From Vibrio methylphosphonaticus (lineage in GTDB: Bacteria; Pseudomonadota; Gammaproteobacteria; Enterobacterales; Vibrionaceae): 64,000 bases of DNA. Location of the stretch: the NCBI RefSeq assembly GCF_023634655.1, contig NZ_JAMKMS010000008.1, forward strand, positions 62,001 to 126,000, in the 5' to 3' direction. The notes beneath the pieces are model-generated. The model saw only the letters and a program-made list of their open reading frames with translations. It ran no database searches and was not told where the DNA came from. How positions within the stretch are numbered: position 1 is the first letter of the stretch; the number at the start of each line of letters is the position of its first letter. Shown one piece after another: positions 46,709-55,147 of this stretch. The position numbers and the translations under genes are program-made.

Positions 46709-47629
46709 ATGAGTCAGGATTATTCTCGAAATCTTATCGGATATGGACCAACGCCCCCTCACCCAAAATGGCCAAATGAAGCGCGTATTGCGGTTTCTTT
46801 TGTATTGAATTATGAGGAAGGGGGAGAGCGATGCTTATTACATGGCGATGATGAATCCGAAGCATTTCTGTCTGAAATTCCAGGTGCTCAGGCGATTTCT
46901 GGTGAACGCCATATGAGCATGGAATCAATATATGAATATGGCAGTCGCGCGGGTGTTTGGCGAATCTTACGCTTATTCAAACAATACGATATTCCATTGA
47001 CGGTATTTGCCGTCGCTATGGCCGTTGAGCGCTACCCCGAGGTTGCTATTGCGATGAAAGAGGCTGGTCACGAGATATGCAGTCATGGATATCGCTGGAT
47101 TGATTACCAATATATGGATGAATCCGAAGAGCGCGACCATATGAGGAAAGCGATTGATATTATTCAACAAGTGACTGGGGAGAGACCGCTGGGTTGGTAT
47201 ACCGGGAGAACGGGACCTAATACACGTCGACTTGTCGCTGAAGAGGGTGGCTTTGCTTATGATTCAGATGCTTATGATGATGACCTTCCATACTGGCATA
47301 CAGAAGCAGGGCAACCTCAGTTGGTGATTCCCTATACTCTCGATGTTAACGATATGCGTTTTGCCACCGCGCAGGGATTCAATTCAGGCGAGCAATTCTT
47401 TCAATACCTAAAAGACACCTTCGATACACTTTATGCCGAAGGCGAGAGTGCGCCTAAAATGATGTCTGTGGGTTTACATTGCCGTTTAATTGGAAAGCCT
47501 GGACGAATCGCCTCTCTCAAGCGATTCATAGAATACGTTCAGCAGCACGATAAGGTTTGGTTATGTCGACGCATAGATATTGCCAATCATTGGCATAAAA
47601 CGCACCCGTATCAGGCTGACTCAAAGTAA
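46709..47629 (+). CDS. puuE: Allantoinase PuuE
   Basis: 306 residues from the ATG at 46709, which has AGGAG 10 bases before it; an in-frame TTG upstream at 46676 is not a likely start. Polysaccharide-deacetylase fold with the PuuE branch marks: RNLIGYGPTPPHPKWPNEARIAVSFVLNYEEGGE, GHEICSHGYRWIDY and YTGRTGPNTRRL. It hydrolyses allantoin to allantoate and is unrelated to the amidohydrolase-type AllB. First gene of puuE-uraD-alc-allA-puuD. Confidence 0.95.
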   Translation: MSQDYSRNLIGYGPTPPHPKWPNEARIAVSFVLNYEEGGERCLLHGDDESEAFLSEIPGAQAISGERHMSMESIYEYGSRAGVWRILRLFKQYDIPLTVFAVAMAVERYPEVAIAMKEAGHEICSHGYRWIDYQYMDESEERDHMRKAIDIIQQVTGERPLGWYTGRTGPNTRRLVAEEGGFAYDSDAYDDDLPYWHTEAGQPQLVIPYTLDVNDMRFATAQGFNSGEQFFQYLKDTFDTLYAEGESAPKMMSVGLHCRLIGKPGRIASLKRFIEYVQQHDKVWLCRRIDIANHWHKTHPYQADSK

Positions 47630-47700
47630 TACTACTGATACGTATAAACTCGATAATCCTTCACTACTAGATGTTCAACTCGACGCAAGGAAGCATAGAT

Positions 47701-48216
47701 ATGACACCGTTTAAATTTGGCAAACCGACGCAACTCAATAAAACCGACTTTGTCGCACGGTTTGCCGATATCTATGAGCACAGCTCTTGGGTCGCGGAGT
47801 CGGTTTTTGAACAAGGGCTTGCCGAGCAAGATAACCATATTGAGTCACTGCATGAAAAAATGGCGTCGGTGTTATTGGCGGCGCCTTATGAACAACAACT
47901 CGCGCTTATCAATGCTCACCCAGACTTAGCGGGTAAAGCAGCAATAGACGGAGTACTCACGGCAGCTTCGACTTCAGAGCAAGCAGGTGCGGGTATCGAC
48001 CAGTGCTCGAAGGAAGAATTTGCACAATTTACCACCTATAACGATAGCTACAAAAGTCGCTTCACATTTCCCTTTATCATGGCGGTAAAAGGGGCCAATC
48101 GTTACCAAATTCTTGAATCGTTCGAGATGCGATTAGGCAATGATAGTGAAACTGAGTTTGCTACGGCGATTAATGAAATCAACAAGATAGCACTTTTTCG
48201 CCTCAGAGATATGTAA
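47701..48216 (+). CDS. uraD: OHCU decarboxylase
   Basis: 171 residues from the ATG at 47701 with AAGGAAG before it. It converts 2-oxo-4-hydroxy-4-carboxy-5-ureidoimidazoline to S-allantoin. Family marks: FGDIYEHSSW-like FADIYEHSSWVAESVFEQG, the catalytic LINAHPDLAGKAA (HPDL), SEQAGAGIDQCSKEEFAQFTTYNDSYKSRFTFPFIMAVKG and the final NEINKIALFRLRDM. It sits between puuE and alc in the operon. Confidence 0.96.
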   Translation: MTPFKFGKPTQLNKTDFVARFADIYEHSSWVAESVFEQGLAEQDNHIESLHEKMASVLLAAPYEQQLALINAHPDLAGKAAIDGVLTAASTSEQAGAGIDQCSKEEFAQFTTYNDSYKSRFTFPFIMAVKGANRYQILESFEMRLGNDSETEFATAINEINKIALFRLRDM

Positions 48217-48326
48217 GTCATAGGAAGACAGCTATTTCTGCTAATGGTGAGGTGAAAGTGGCCTAATCCACTATCACCTGACACTCATTTTATTATTTAT
48301 TGATTAATTGAATTGGATGACCGGAT

Positions 48327-49313
48327 ATGTCCTTAAATTTTGAACAGTACATCAACTTAGCCGATGAAAAACTCGGTGCTGAGGCGCTTTTTGCCACCGA
48401 TGATTTTTTTGCAGATAAATCGCGCTTATTGCACAGAGCTCCGCCGGAATGGAAAGACGATCTCTATGACGATAATGGCAAATGGATGGATGGCTGGGAG
48501 AGCCGTCGTAAACGCAGTGAAGGTTACGACTATTGTGTTGTGAAGCTGGGATTAGCTGGCACCATTGCGGGTTTGGATATCGATACCTCATTTTTCACCG
48601 GTAATTTCCCTCCTTCTGCATCGGTTGATGCGATCTATAGCCCAAATGAAGACCCGACCGAATTGACTCACTGGGAAGAAATCTTGCCATCACAAGCTTT
48701 ATCTGGCGATCAACACCATCTTAATGAAATCACCAGTGACAAAGTGTTTACTCACGTTCGTTTAAATATCTACCCTGATGGTGGTGTCGCGCGATTACGT
48801 GTTTATGGCCAACCTAGTGTTGACTGGGAAGCGATTGATCCGCAACAGAGTGTTGATCTCGCCGCGGTAGAACATGGTGGAAGAGCTTTAGTTTGTAGTG
48901 ATGAGCACTATGGTAATAAGTCCAATATTTTGGGTCCAGGGCGCGGTGAAAACATGGGTGATGGTTGGGAAACAGCGCGTCGTCGTACGCCGGGTAATGA
49001 CTGGGTAATTGTAGCATTAGGTCATGTTGGAAATATTGGGCGAGTGGTGGTGGATACTGCACACTTTAAAGGTAACTACCCTGATAGCTGTTCTATTCAA
49101 GCGGCTTATGTAAAAGGGGGGACGGACGATCAAGTTGCGACACAGAGCCTTTTTTGGCAAGAACTACTGCCAGCACAAAAACTCAACGCTCATGACATTC
49201 AGGAGTTTGTGTCGCAAGTGAATGAGATTGGACCGGTGACACACGTTAGGTTGAATATATTCCCTGACGGAGGGGTCAGTCGTCTTCGTTTGTTTGGTAC
49301 CAAAGCAGACTGA
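48327..49313 (+). CDS. alc: Allantoicase
   Basis: 328 residues built of two similar jelly-roll halves, as usual for allantoicase: GKWMDGWESRRKRSEGYDYCVVKLGLAG...LDIDTSFFTGNFPPSASVDA and NMGDGWETARRRTPGNDWVIVALGHVG...VVVDTAHFKGNYPDSCSIQA; each ends in THVRLNIYPDGGVARLR/THVRLNIFPDGGVSRLR. It splits allantoate to ureidoglycolate and urea. GGATGACCGG precedes the ATG. A hairpin (48251-48280) lies in the gap after uraD and may tune expression. Confidence 0.97.
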   Translation: MSLNFEQYINLADEKLGAEALFATDDFFADKSRLLHRAPPEWKDDLYDDNGKWMDGWESRRKRSEGYDYCVVKLGLAGTIAGLDIDTSFFTGNFPPSASVDAIYSPNEDPTELTHWEEILPSQALSGDQHHLNEITSDKVFTHVRLNIYPDGGVARLRVYGQPSVDWEAIDPQQSVDLAAVEHGGRALVCSDEHYGNKSNILGPGRGENMGDGWETARRRTPGNDWVIVALGHVGNIGRVVVDTAHFKGNYPDSCSIQAAYVKGGTDDQVATQSLFWQELLPAQKLNAHDIQEFVSQVNEIGPVTHVRLNIFPDGGVSRLRLFGTKAD

Positions 49314-49330
49314 AGCATGAGGAATGTATA

Positions 49331-49858
49331 ATGAGTAATGGAATCCGCCGTTTAGCGATTGAGCCTCTCACCCAAGAGCGTTTTGCTGATTTTGGTGACG
49401 TTATTGAGACTGAAAATAGAGAGTATTTTATGATCAATAACGGGTCAACACGTCGCTATCATCACCTTGCTGAAGCTGATGTTGAACAACAGCAAGGAAA
49501 AGCGATTATCAGTATATTTCAGGCCATGCCGTTGAAATACCCACTGACGATAGAGATGCTAGAAAGGCACCCTCTGGGCTCGCAAGCGTTTATCCCATTA
49601 CTTGGTCAGCCGTATCTTATTGTCGTAGCAAAGAAAGGGGACACACCGTCACTGACGCAATGTCGAGCATTCATTAGCAATGGGCGACAAGGTGTTAATT
49701 ATCATAAAGGGGTGTGGCACCACCCCGTTCTAACATTGACAGAGAACGATCAATTCTTAGTCGTCGACAGAGCGGGTGATGGGCATAACTGCGATGAAGT
49801 GTTTTTTGATGAACATCTTGTTTCGCTTCATCTTGATGATATCCCAACAATGCGTTAG
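49331..49858 (+). CDS. allA: Ureidoglycolate lyase
   Basis: 175 residues, cupin-like AllA family: IEPLTQERFADFGDVIE, INNGSTRRYHHLA, FQAMPLKYPLTIEMLERHPLGSQAFIPL and GRQGVNYHKGVWHHPVLTL. It breaks ureidoglycolate into glyoxylate and urea and so links purine breakdown to the gcl/aceB genes of this window. GAGGAA lies before the ATG, 17 bp after alc. Urease genes are not in the window. Confidence 0.95.
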   Translation: MSNGIRRLAIEPLTQERFADFGDVIETENREYFMINNGSTRRYHHLAEADVEQQQGKAIISIFQAMPLKYPLTIEMLERHPLGSQAFIPLLGQPYLIVVAKKGDTPSLTQCRAFISNGRQGVNYHKGVWHHPVLTLTENDQFLVVDRAGDGHNCDEVFFDEHLVSLHLDDIPTMR

Positions 49859-49928
49859 CACGACGATAAGCCGGGTTAAAAGGAATGAATGCAGCGCATA
49901 GATTGAGGCTGCGAAGAAGGAGTATGTT

Positions 49929-51164
49929 ATGGATCCGCACATGACAGAATGGTTGAACTTATTAATTCGATGGGTTCATATGGTCGTTGGTGTCGCTTGG
50001 ATCGGCGCATCGTTTTACTTTGTTTGGTTGGAAAACAATCTCAACCGCAGTAACCCAAAAGACGGGCTTTCTGGCGATCTTTGGGCGATTCACGGTGGTG
50101 GCATTTATCACCTCGAGAAATACAAATTGGCTCCGCCTAAAATGCCCGATAACTTGCATTGGTTTAAATGGGAAGCGTACTTTACTTGGATTACAGGGGT
50201 CTGCTTACTCGGCGTGGTGTATTACCTAAACGCAGACCTGTATCTTGTGGCTCCTGGCTCAGGTATTGACTCGACTACCGCCATCGCGATTGGCATTGGT
50301 TCTTTAGCGGTGGGTTGGCTGGTGTACAGTTTTCTTTGTGACTCGTTCTTGGGGAAAACACCGGTCATTTTAGGTGTTGTGCTATTTCTTGGTTTGGTCG
50401 CAGCAGCATATGGGTTAACTCAAGTCTTTAGTGGACGAGGCGCTTACATTCATGTCGGTGCGATTATTGGCACCATCATGGTGGGTAATGTGTTCTTTGT
50501 TATCATGCCAGCACAGCGCAATTTGGTGAAGGCAATTGAAGAGAATACCGAGCCAGATCCGCGCTTGCCAGCCAAGGGGTTACTGCGTTCTAGACACAAT
50601 AACTACCTGACGCTACCGGTGCTGTTTATTATGATCAGCAACCATTTCCCAAGTACTTATGGCTCACACTATAACTGGTTAATATTGGCGGGTTTATCGG
50701 TATTCAGCATTTTGGTTCGCCATTACTTTAACACTCGCCATGGTAGCCAAAAGTTCGCTTGGACAATCCCTGTCGCCGCACTAGGCATGATTACATTGGC
50801 ATTTGTGACCTCTCCATATGCTAATCAACCCGCATCGCCGCAGGTGGCCCATACCGAAAGCCATGCGACAGTGAATGTAGACGTTGAAAAGGATGATGCG
50901 ACCTCTTCATTTGCTAAAATTAACCAAGTGATTCAAGTGCGTTGTACTGTGTGCCATTCGGCAACACCGACACATGCCGCGTTTCAAACTGCACCGGGGG
51001 GCGTTATGCTTGATACGCCTCAGGAAATTAAAATCAATGCATCTCGGATTGTCGCTCAGTCAGTGACAACTAAAGTCATGCCTTTGGGTAACCTGACTAA
51101 GATGACTGATGATGAACGGGTTCTAATTGGTGAATGGGTAGAGCAGGGCGCGCAAATACAGTAA
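49929..51164 (+). CDS. puuD: Membrane urate oxidase PuuD with haem c motif
   Basis: 411 residues. The N-terminal ~300 residues hold about eight membrane helices of the PuuD family (WVHMVVGVAWIGASFYFVWLENNL, HGGGIYHLEKYKLAPPKMPDNLHWFKWEAYFTWITG, RSRHNNYLTLPVLFIMISNHFP). The C-terminal periplasmic domain has one haem c site, C339-T-V-C342-H343, with a later Met in KVMPLGN as a possible axial ligand. PuuD proteins oxidise urate to 5-hydroxyisourate and pass electrons to the respiratory chain, replacing cofactor-free uricase. AAGGAG precedes the ATG. Last gene of its operon, with a terminator at 51293-51324. Confidence 0.95.
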   Translation: MDPHMTEWLNLLIRWVHMVVGVAWIGASFYFVWLENNLNRSNPKDGLSGDLWAIHGGGIYHLEKYKLAPPKMPDNLHWFKWEAYFTWITGVCLLGVVYYLNADLYLVAPGSGIDSTTAIAIGIGSLAVGWLVYSFLCDSFLGKTPVILGVVLFLGLVAAAYGLTQVFSGRGAYIHVGAIIGTIMVGNVFFVIMPAQRNLVKAIEENTEPDPRLPAKGLLRSRHNNYLTLPVLFIMISNHFPSTYGSHYNWLILAGLSVFSILVRHYFNTRHGSQKFAWTIPVAALGMITLAFVTSPYANQPASPQVAHTESHATVNVDVEKDDATSSFAKINQVIQVRCTVCHSATPTHAAFQTAPGGVMLDTPQEIKINASRIVAQSVTTKVMPLGNLTKMTDDERVLIGEWVEQGAQIQ

Positions 51165-51169
51165 TAGGC

Positions 51170-51250
51170 GAGTACAGCCGTAGGTTAGTGCAGTAGTAGG
51201 TTAGTGAAATAACAGGCTACTGCAGCAACAAGCTAGCGCAGCAATAGGCG
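51170..51250. repeat. Degenerate short repeats after puuD
   Basis: TAGGTTAGTG occurs twice (51181-51190 and 51197-51206), each beside CAGTA/AAATA; related CAGGCTACTGCAG and AAGCTAGCGCAG follow, and AATAGGCG lies at both ends. It looks like old slipped duplication in the 3' region. Confidence 0.5.
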
Positions 51251-51292
51251 TACAAGTTTGCGACTGAATACATCTCGCAGACGGCATAAAGG

Positions 51293-51324
51293 GCATCAGA
51301 ATCGGCGGGTTCTGGTGCTTTTTT
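51293..51324 (+). terminator. Terminator of the puuE-puuD operon
   Basis: GCATCAGAA (51293-51301) with TTCTGGTGC (51310-51318), one wobble pair, followed by six T. Confidence 0.85.
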
Positions 51325-51417
51325 ACACTAGGTTATTAGTGTGAATGGTAGAAGGAGAGCTTAGGAAAGGGAGGGGGAATACGCCGCGATTAAGCGGCGA
51401 TGATTAGAAGCAGTAAT

Positions 51418-51600
51418 TTAGAAAAGGTCATTAAGTAAGTCGACCAACTCATTCTCAGTCTTAGGCATTTTTTCTAGCTCAATACACGCTGAGCTGCCAC
51501 CTTTGAGCATATAAGCTCGAGTAGTGCAGTGATCGTGATGAAACCATTTTCCGTTAATACAAACGTCCGTATAACACCTTGGGTCTTGTTTAAGTTCCAT
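51418..51600 (-). CDS. Small Cys-rich protein, 60 aa
   Basis: The ATG has a good SD (AAAAAGGA, 8 bases before). The peptide MELKQDPRCYTDVCINGKWFHHDHCTTRAYML has four Cys and several His in the first 40 residues, which could bind a metal, and an acidic amphipathic C-terminal helix. No family is recognised. A real small gene is likely because of the ribosome site and the non-random Cys/His pattern. Confidence 0.55.
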   Translation of the reverse strand: MELKQDPRCYTDVCINGKWFHHDHCTTRAYMLKGGSSACIELEKMPKTENELVDLLNDLF

Positions 51601-51973
51601 GCCAAATCCTTTTTGTTAACCTTAACAACATGTCATTAACATTACTGTTTTTATGGATAATTGATTTGATCTGGATCAATAAAGATAACGGATTAACCCT
51701 ATAGGGTTAATCGAACAAAATGGATAGATCGCGCTATAAACGCGGTTTTTATAGCGTTAAATATTTATTTTTCGCTTTATTTTGAATTAGTGACCTGGTT
51801 CGTCAATTTGAGTAGGCGAATCCTGTGGCAAGAAAAAAATTGGATTTTTTGACTGGCATCGAATTTATTCGGGTAGAGGCGAAAACACTTGGATGGTTTT
51901 TGTTAACCAGACGTAAAAAAGACCCCGCTATACGGAGTCTTTGTTCATGTTTTTGCGCACAGATTCGAATTAA
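51601..51973. other. Intergenic region, nothing recognised
   Basis: 373 bp, AT-rich. Apart from the terminator at 51914-51942 and the presumed promoter of the 60-aa gene I see no ORF, RNA gene or operator. Confidence 0.45.
51914..51942 (-). terminator. Terminator of the YgiW/YdeI-like gene
   Basis: On the minus strand AAAGACTCCG-TATAG-CGGGGTCTTT followed by further T residues. Confidence 0.85.
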
Positions 51974-52336
51974 TTAGCCCGCAATGACAATACGTTTAAC
52001 GTCGATGGTTGCGTCTTCCCATGCATCTTTATCTAAACTACCGGTAATGGTGACGGTGTCATTGGGTGTGACATCAACACCTTGCCATACACGATCATCA
52101 ATTTCGACCACGATGGTGTTGGCTCCATCGGTAAATTGGTAGTCCTCATCCCCGAGAGCTTGTGTAATGCTACCTGTGATTTGTACAGGCGCATCGTCAT
52201 TGGCTTTGAGTGCTTGTGCAACGGTGGTTTGCATGCCCGCTGTTGGGCCATTGAAGCCACCATTGGCTGGCACTGAGTTAGCCGCCGCGAAACCAGAGGT
52301 TAGGATAAGAGTTGTTGCGATGATGATGTTTTTCAT
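51974..52336 (-). CDS. Periplasmic OB-fold stress protein (YgiW/YdeI family)
   Basis: 120 residues. A cleavable signal peptide (MKNIIIATTLILTSGFAAANS) precedes the BOF/OB-fold domain: VAQALKANDDAPVQITGSITQALGDEDYQFTDGANTIVVEIDDRVWQGVDVTPNDTVTITGSLDKD. YgiW and YdeI are linked to resistance to peroxide, metals or polymyxin. It is monocistronic with its own terminator, and no two-component genes are adjacent. Confidence 0.88.
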   Translation of the reverse strand: MKNIIIATTLILTSGFAAANSVPANGGFNGPTAGMQTTVAQALKANDDAPVQITGSITQALGDEDYQFTDGANTIVVEIDDRVWQGVDVTPNDTVTITGSLDKDAWEDATIDVKRIVIAG

Positions 52337-52564
52337 GTCAGCCTCAAAAATTACGTTATGCGTTGATAGTGCTATTTGTTTATAGCGCTATTCGCTGATA
52401 GTGCGATTAGTCGGCAGCGTCTTGATGGTTTCTAGTGAGCCATTCACTTTGAAATGGTCGATTGAACAAGTAAATCGCTGCCTTAGCGTTTCGTTGATGG
52501 TGCTACTATGCACCCGGCGCAATTAATGAGAACTGAAGTGAATATTCAGAATTCGTTCATAATG

Positions 52565-52593
52565 AAAAAATCGCCATTTAGAGGCGACTTTTT
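52565..52593. terminator. Terminator after guaD (bidirectional)
   Basis: AAAAAATCGCC-ATTTAGA-GGCGACTTTTT: short GC stem with A and T runs at both ends, just after the guaD stop on the minus strand. Confidence 0.82.
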
Positions 52594-52622
52594 ATTTGCT
52601 GTTGTTGTTCTAACAAAGCGTT

Positions 52623-53975
52623 CTATACAAGGTTGACGACGGCTTGCTCAGGCGTTTTGGATTGTGGCTGCTTAGCGTCATAGGCCTTATTGCCGTAAAT
52701 GTAGGTTTCACAGACGGTACGATCATCCCCCAGGCTCATCAAAACAAATAGCTTTTCTTCCAGCGTTGTGGTTTGTTGCATTCTAAAGCGCATGAGCTGC
52801 GTAGCATGCAGGTCAAGCACGACAAAGTCCGCTTCTTTGCCTACGGCAAGGTTGCCAATTTTATCTTCTAAATGCAGGGCTTTCGCGCCGCCAAGTGTCG
52901 CCAAGTAGAGTGATTTGAATGGATGAAGCTTTTCTTGCTGTAACTGCATGATTTTGTAGGCTTCACTCATTGTTTGAAGGATAGAAAAGCTGGTACCCGC
53001 TCCGACATCTGTTCCCATCCCAACGCGCACGCCTTTCTCTTCGAGTTTGGTTAATTTAAACAATCCTGAACCCAGAAATAGATTGGAGGTTGGGCAAAAA
53101 GCGATGGCAGATTCACTTTCCGCAAGGCGCTCACATTCGCAGTCTGAGAGATGAATACCATGGGCAAATACCGAGCGTTTATGAAGCAAACCGTAGTGGT
53201 CATAGACATCTAAGTAGCTGTCCCGCTCAGGGAATAAATCCAGAACCCACTCGATTTCTTTTTTGTTCTCTGACAGGTGGGTGTGTAAGTACACATCGGG
53301 GTATTCTTCTAATAGTTGACCGACGGTCTCTAATTGCTCTGGGGTGCTTGTTGGGGCAAACCGTGGGGTAACAGCATAGAGGAGCCGCCCTCGATGATGC
53401 CACTTCTCAATGAGCTCTTTTGAAGCTTGGTAACCAGACTCTGGCGTGTCGGTTAAGTAGTCAGGTGCATTTCTATCCATTAACACTTTGCCGGCAATCA
53501 TGCGTAAATTTCGCTTTTCAGCCTCTGAGAAAAATACGTCGATTGATTCTTTGTGTACCGTACCAAATACGAGAGCTGTCGTGGTGCCGTTGCTGGCGAG
53601 CTCATCTAAAAACAGTTTTGCTACCTTGTGGGCATAGATAGGGTTTTTAAAGCGGCGCTCTTCTGGAAAGGTGTAGTTTTCAAGCCAATCGAGCAGTTGT
53701 TCGCCGTAGGAAGCGATCATGCCAGTTTGTGGGTAGTGGATATGGGTGTCAATAAAACCTGAGGTGATCAGTTTATCTTGATAGGTGGTGACAGGCATGG
53801 CGCGGTCGTGGCGAGCCAGAACCTCTGTCGCGGGGCCAATATCAATAACATAGCCATTCTCTACCACTAATACGCCGTCATCAAAATAATGATAAGACTG
53901 TTCTAGTTCGACCTCTTTCGGGTCCGCGATACTATGAAGTATGCTAGCGCGATAAGCGCTGCGTTGCGTTGTCAT
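52623..53975 (-). CDS. guaD: Guanine deaminase
   Basis: 450 residues from the ATG at 53975, with AAAAGGA before it; an ATG eight codons up is a weaker start. Amidohydrolase TIM barrel with the zinc ligands GFIDTHIHYPQTGMIASYGEQLLDWLENYTFPEE (HxH plus the guanine-deaminase specific run), LHTHLSE, FAHGIHL and GMGTDVGAGTSFS. It turns guanine into xanthine, feeding XdhABC. The gap of 187 bp to xdhC in the same direction may contain its own promoter; operator copies were not found there. Confidence 0.95.
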   Translation of the reverse strand: MTTQRSAYRASILHSIADPKEVELEQSYHYFDDGVLVVENGYVIDIGPATEVLARHDRAMPVTTYQDKLITSGFIDTHIHYPQTGMIASYGEQLLDWLENYTFPEERRFKNPIYAHKVAKLFLDELASNGTTTALVFGTVHKESIDVFFSEAEKRNLRMIAGKVLMDRNAPDYLTDTPESGYQASKELIEKWHHRGRLLYAVTPRFAPTSTPEQLETVGQLLEEYPDVYLHTHLSENKKEIEWVLDLFPERDSYLDVYDHYGLLHKRSVFAHGIHLSDCECERLAESESAIAFCPTSNLFLGSGLFKLTKLEEKGVRVGMGTDVGAGTSFSILQTMSEAYKIMQLQQEKLHPFKSLYLATLGGAKALHLEDKIGNLAVGKEADFVVLDLHATQLMRFRMQQTTTLEEKLFVLMSLGDDRTVCETYIYGNKAYDAKQPQSKTPEQAVVNLV

Positions 53976-54162
53976 TTTGATGTCCTTTTCTACAAGCAAG
54001 CATGCTTACTCGTTTATGAATTCTGTTTTAATCTATCCGTTATAGGCTAAACGTTCGCGCTGCTCGGGGAGCCTCCATCACACGATGATGGGCACGCTCT
54101 GCACATAGTCATACCACGTGAGTTTGACCATTTTCGTTCACCCTGATGACGATGCTCCTACA

Positions 54163-55074
54163 TTACGCAATATGTTGATGCGGCGTTTCATCGTTGGGCG
54201 CAATACGGTTGTCTGGGTCAAGTATGTTGTGTTCTTTTGGCTGATGAGCCGATGCATTACCAACTTTGCTAGCACGGTGAGTTGGGCGTTTTTGCTCAAG
54301 CCCCTGTCCTTGATAATGGGCAATCAATTCACCGGCTACAGAAACGGCGATTTCTGCTGGGTGTTTACCGGTCACAGCCCCAATTCCAATCGGGCAAATC
54401 ATGCTATCGATTTGATCTTGGTTATAGCCACGCTGCGATAATCTGAAATCGAATTTTTTGCGTTTCGTCAGCGAGCCTATTAAGCCAAAATACACGCTGT
54501 CGTTTTTATCAATGATGGCTTTTGCCAGCTCAAAATCAAGCTGATGATTGTGTGTCATCACTAGAAAATAGCTGTTAGCTGGCAGGTGTCTCACCTCTCC
54601 AACGGGGTCGTCTGAAATCACCTTAGTCACGCCATGAGGCAAAGTGTCTGGAAACTCGCCATCTCTTTCATCAATCCAGGTGATGTGAAAGGGTAGGGTC
54701 GCCACAATATGGATTAAGGCTTTTGCTACATGGCCTGCCCCAAAGACAACAAGATGTCTTTGCGCTGTCCCTATCGGCTCAAAACTGAGGGTCGCCATTC
54801 CACCACAGCATTGTCCTAGTCGTGCCCCAAGATTAAATCGCTCCACTTTTAGCGCTTGCTCGCTAGAGTCCAACATCTCTCTGGCCATTTTAGTGGCGAC
54901 GTGTTCAAGGTGACCACCGCCAATGGTGGCGATGATACGATCTTTTGTCACCAGCATTTTGGTGCCAGCATCGCGTGGTACTGAGCCTTTATCTTCTAAT
55001 ACGGTCACCATGACGCAAGATTCATGGTCTTTTTCCAGTTGCGCCAAGGCTTGAATCCAATTGTCCTTAAACAT
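54163..55074 (-). CDS. xdhC: Xanthine dehydrogenase accessory protein XdhC
   Basis: 303 residues from the ATG at 55074, which has AAGGAG before it; the 74 codons of open frame upstream overlap xdhB and are not used. XdhC binds the molybdenum cofactor, allows its sulfuration and loads it into XdhB. Seen are MVTVLEDKGSVPRDAGTKMLV, IGGGHLEHVA, the Cys pair in LGQCCGGM and a Rossmann-like C-terminal domain HLVVFGAGHVAKAL...MTHNHQLDFEL...YFGLIGSLTKRKKF...CPIGIGAVTGKHPAEIAVSVAGEL. Third gene of xdhABC. Confidence 0.95.
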   Translation of the reverse strand: MFKDNWIQALAQLEKDHESCVMVTVLEDKGSVPRDAGTKMLVTKDRIIATIGGGHLEHVATKMAREMLDSSEQALKVERFNLGARLGQCCGGMATLSFEPIGTAQRHLVVFGAGHVAKALIHIVATLPFHITWIDERDGEFPDTLPHGVTKVISDDPVGEVRHLPANSYFLVMTHNHQLDFELAKAIIDKNDSVYFGLIGSLTKRKKFDFRLSQRGYNQDQIDSMICPIGIGAVTGKHPAEIAVSVAGELIAHYQGQGLEQKRPTHRASKVGNASAHQPKEHNILDPDNRIAPNDETPHQHIA

Positions 55075-55147
55075 ACTGTTCTCCTTAATTATGCCACTAT
55101 CCCTCATCGCTCGGCTCCCTTCTAAAGAGAGCCAGGCGTGGGAAGTG

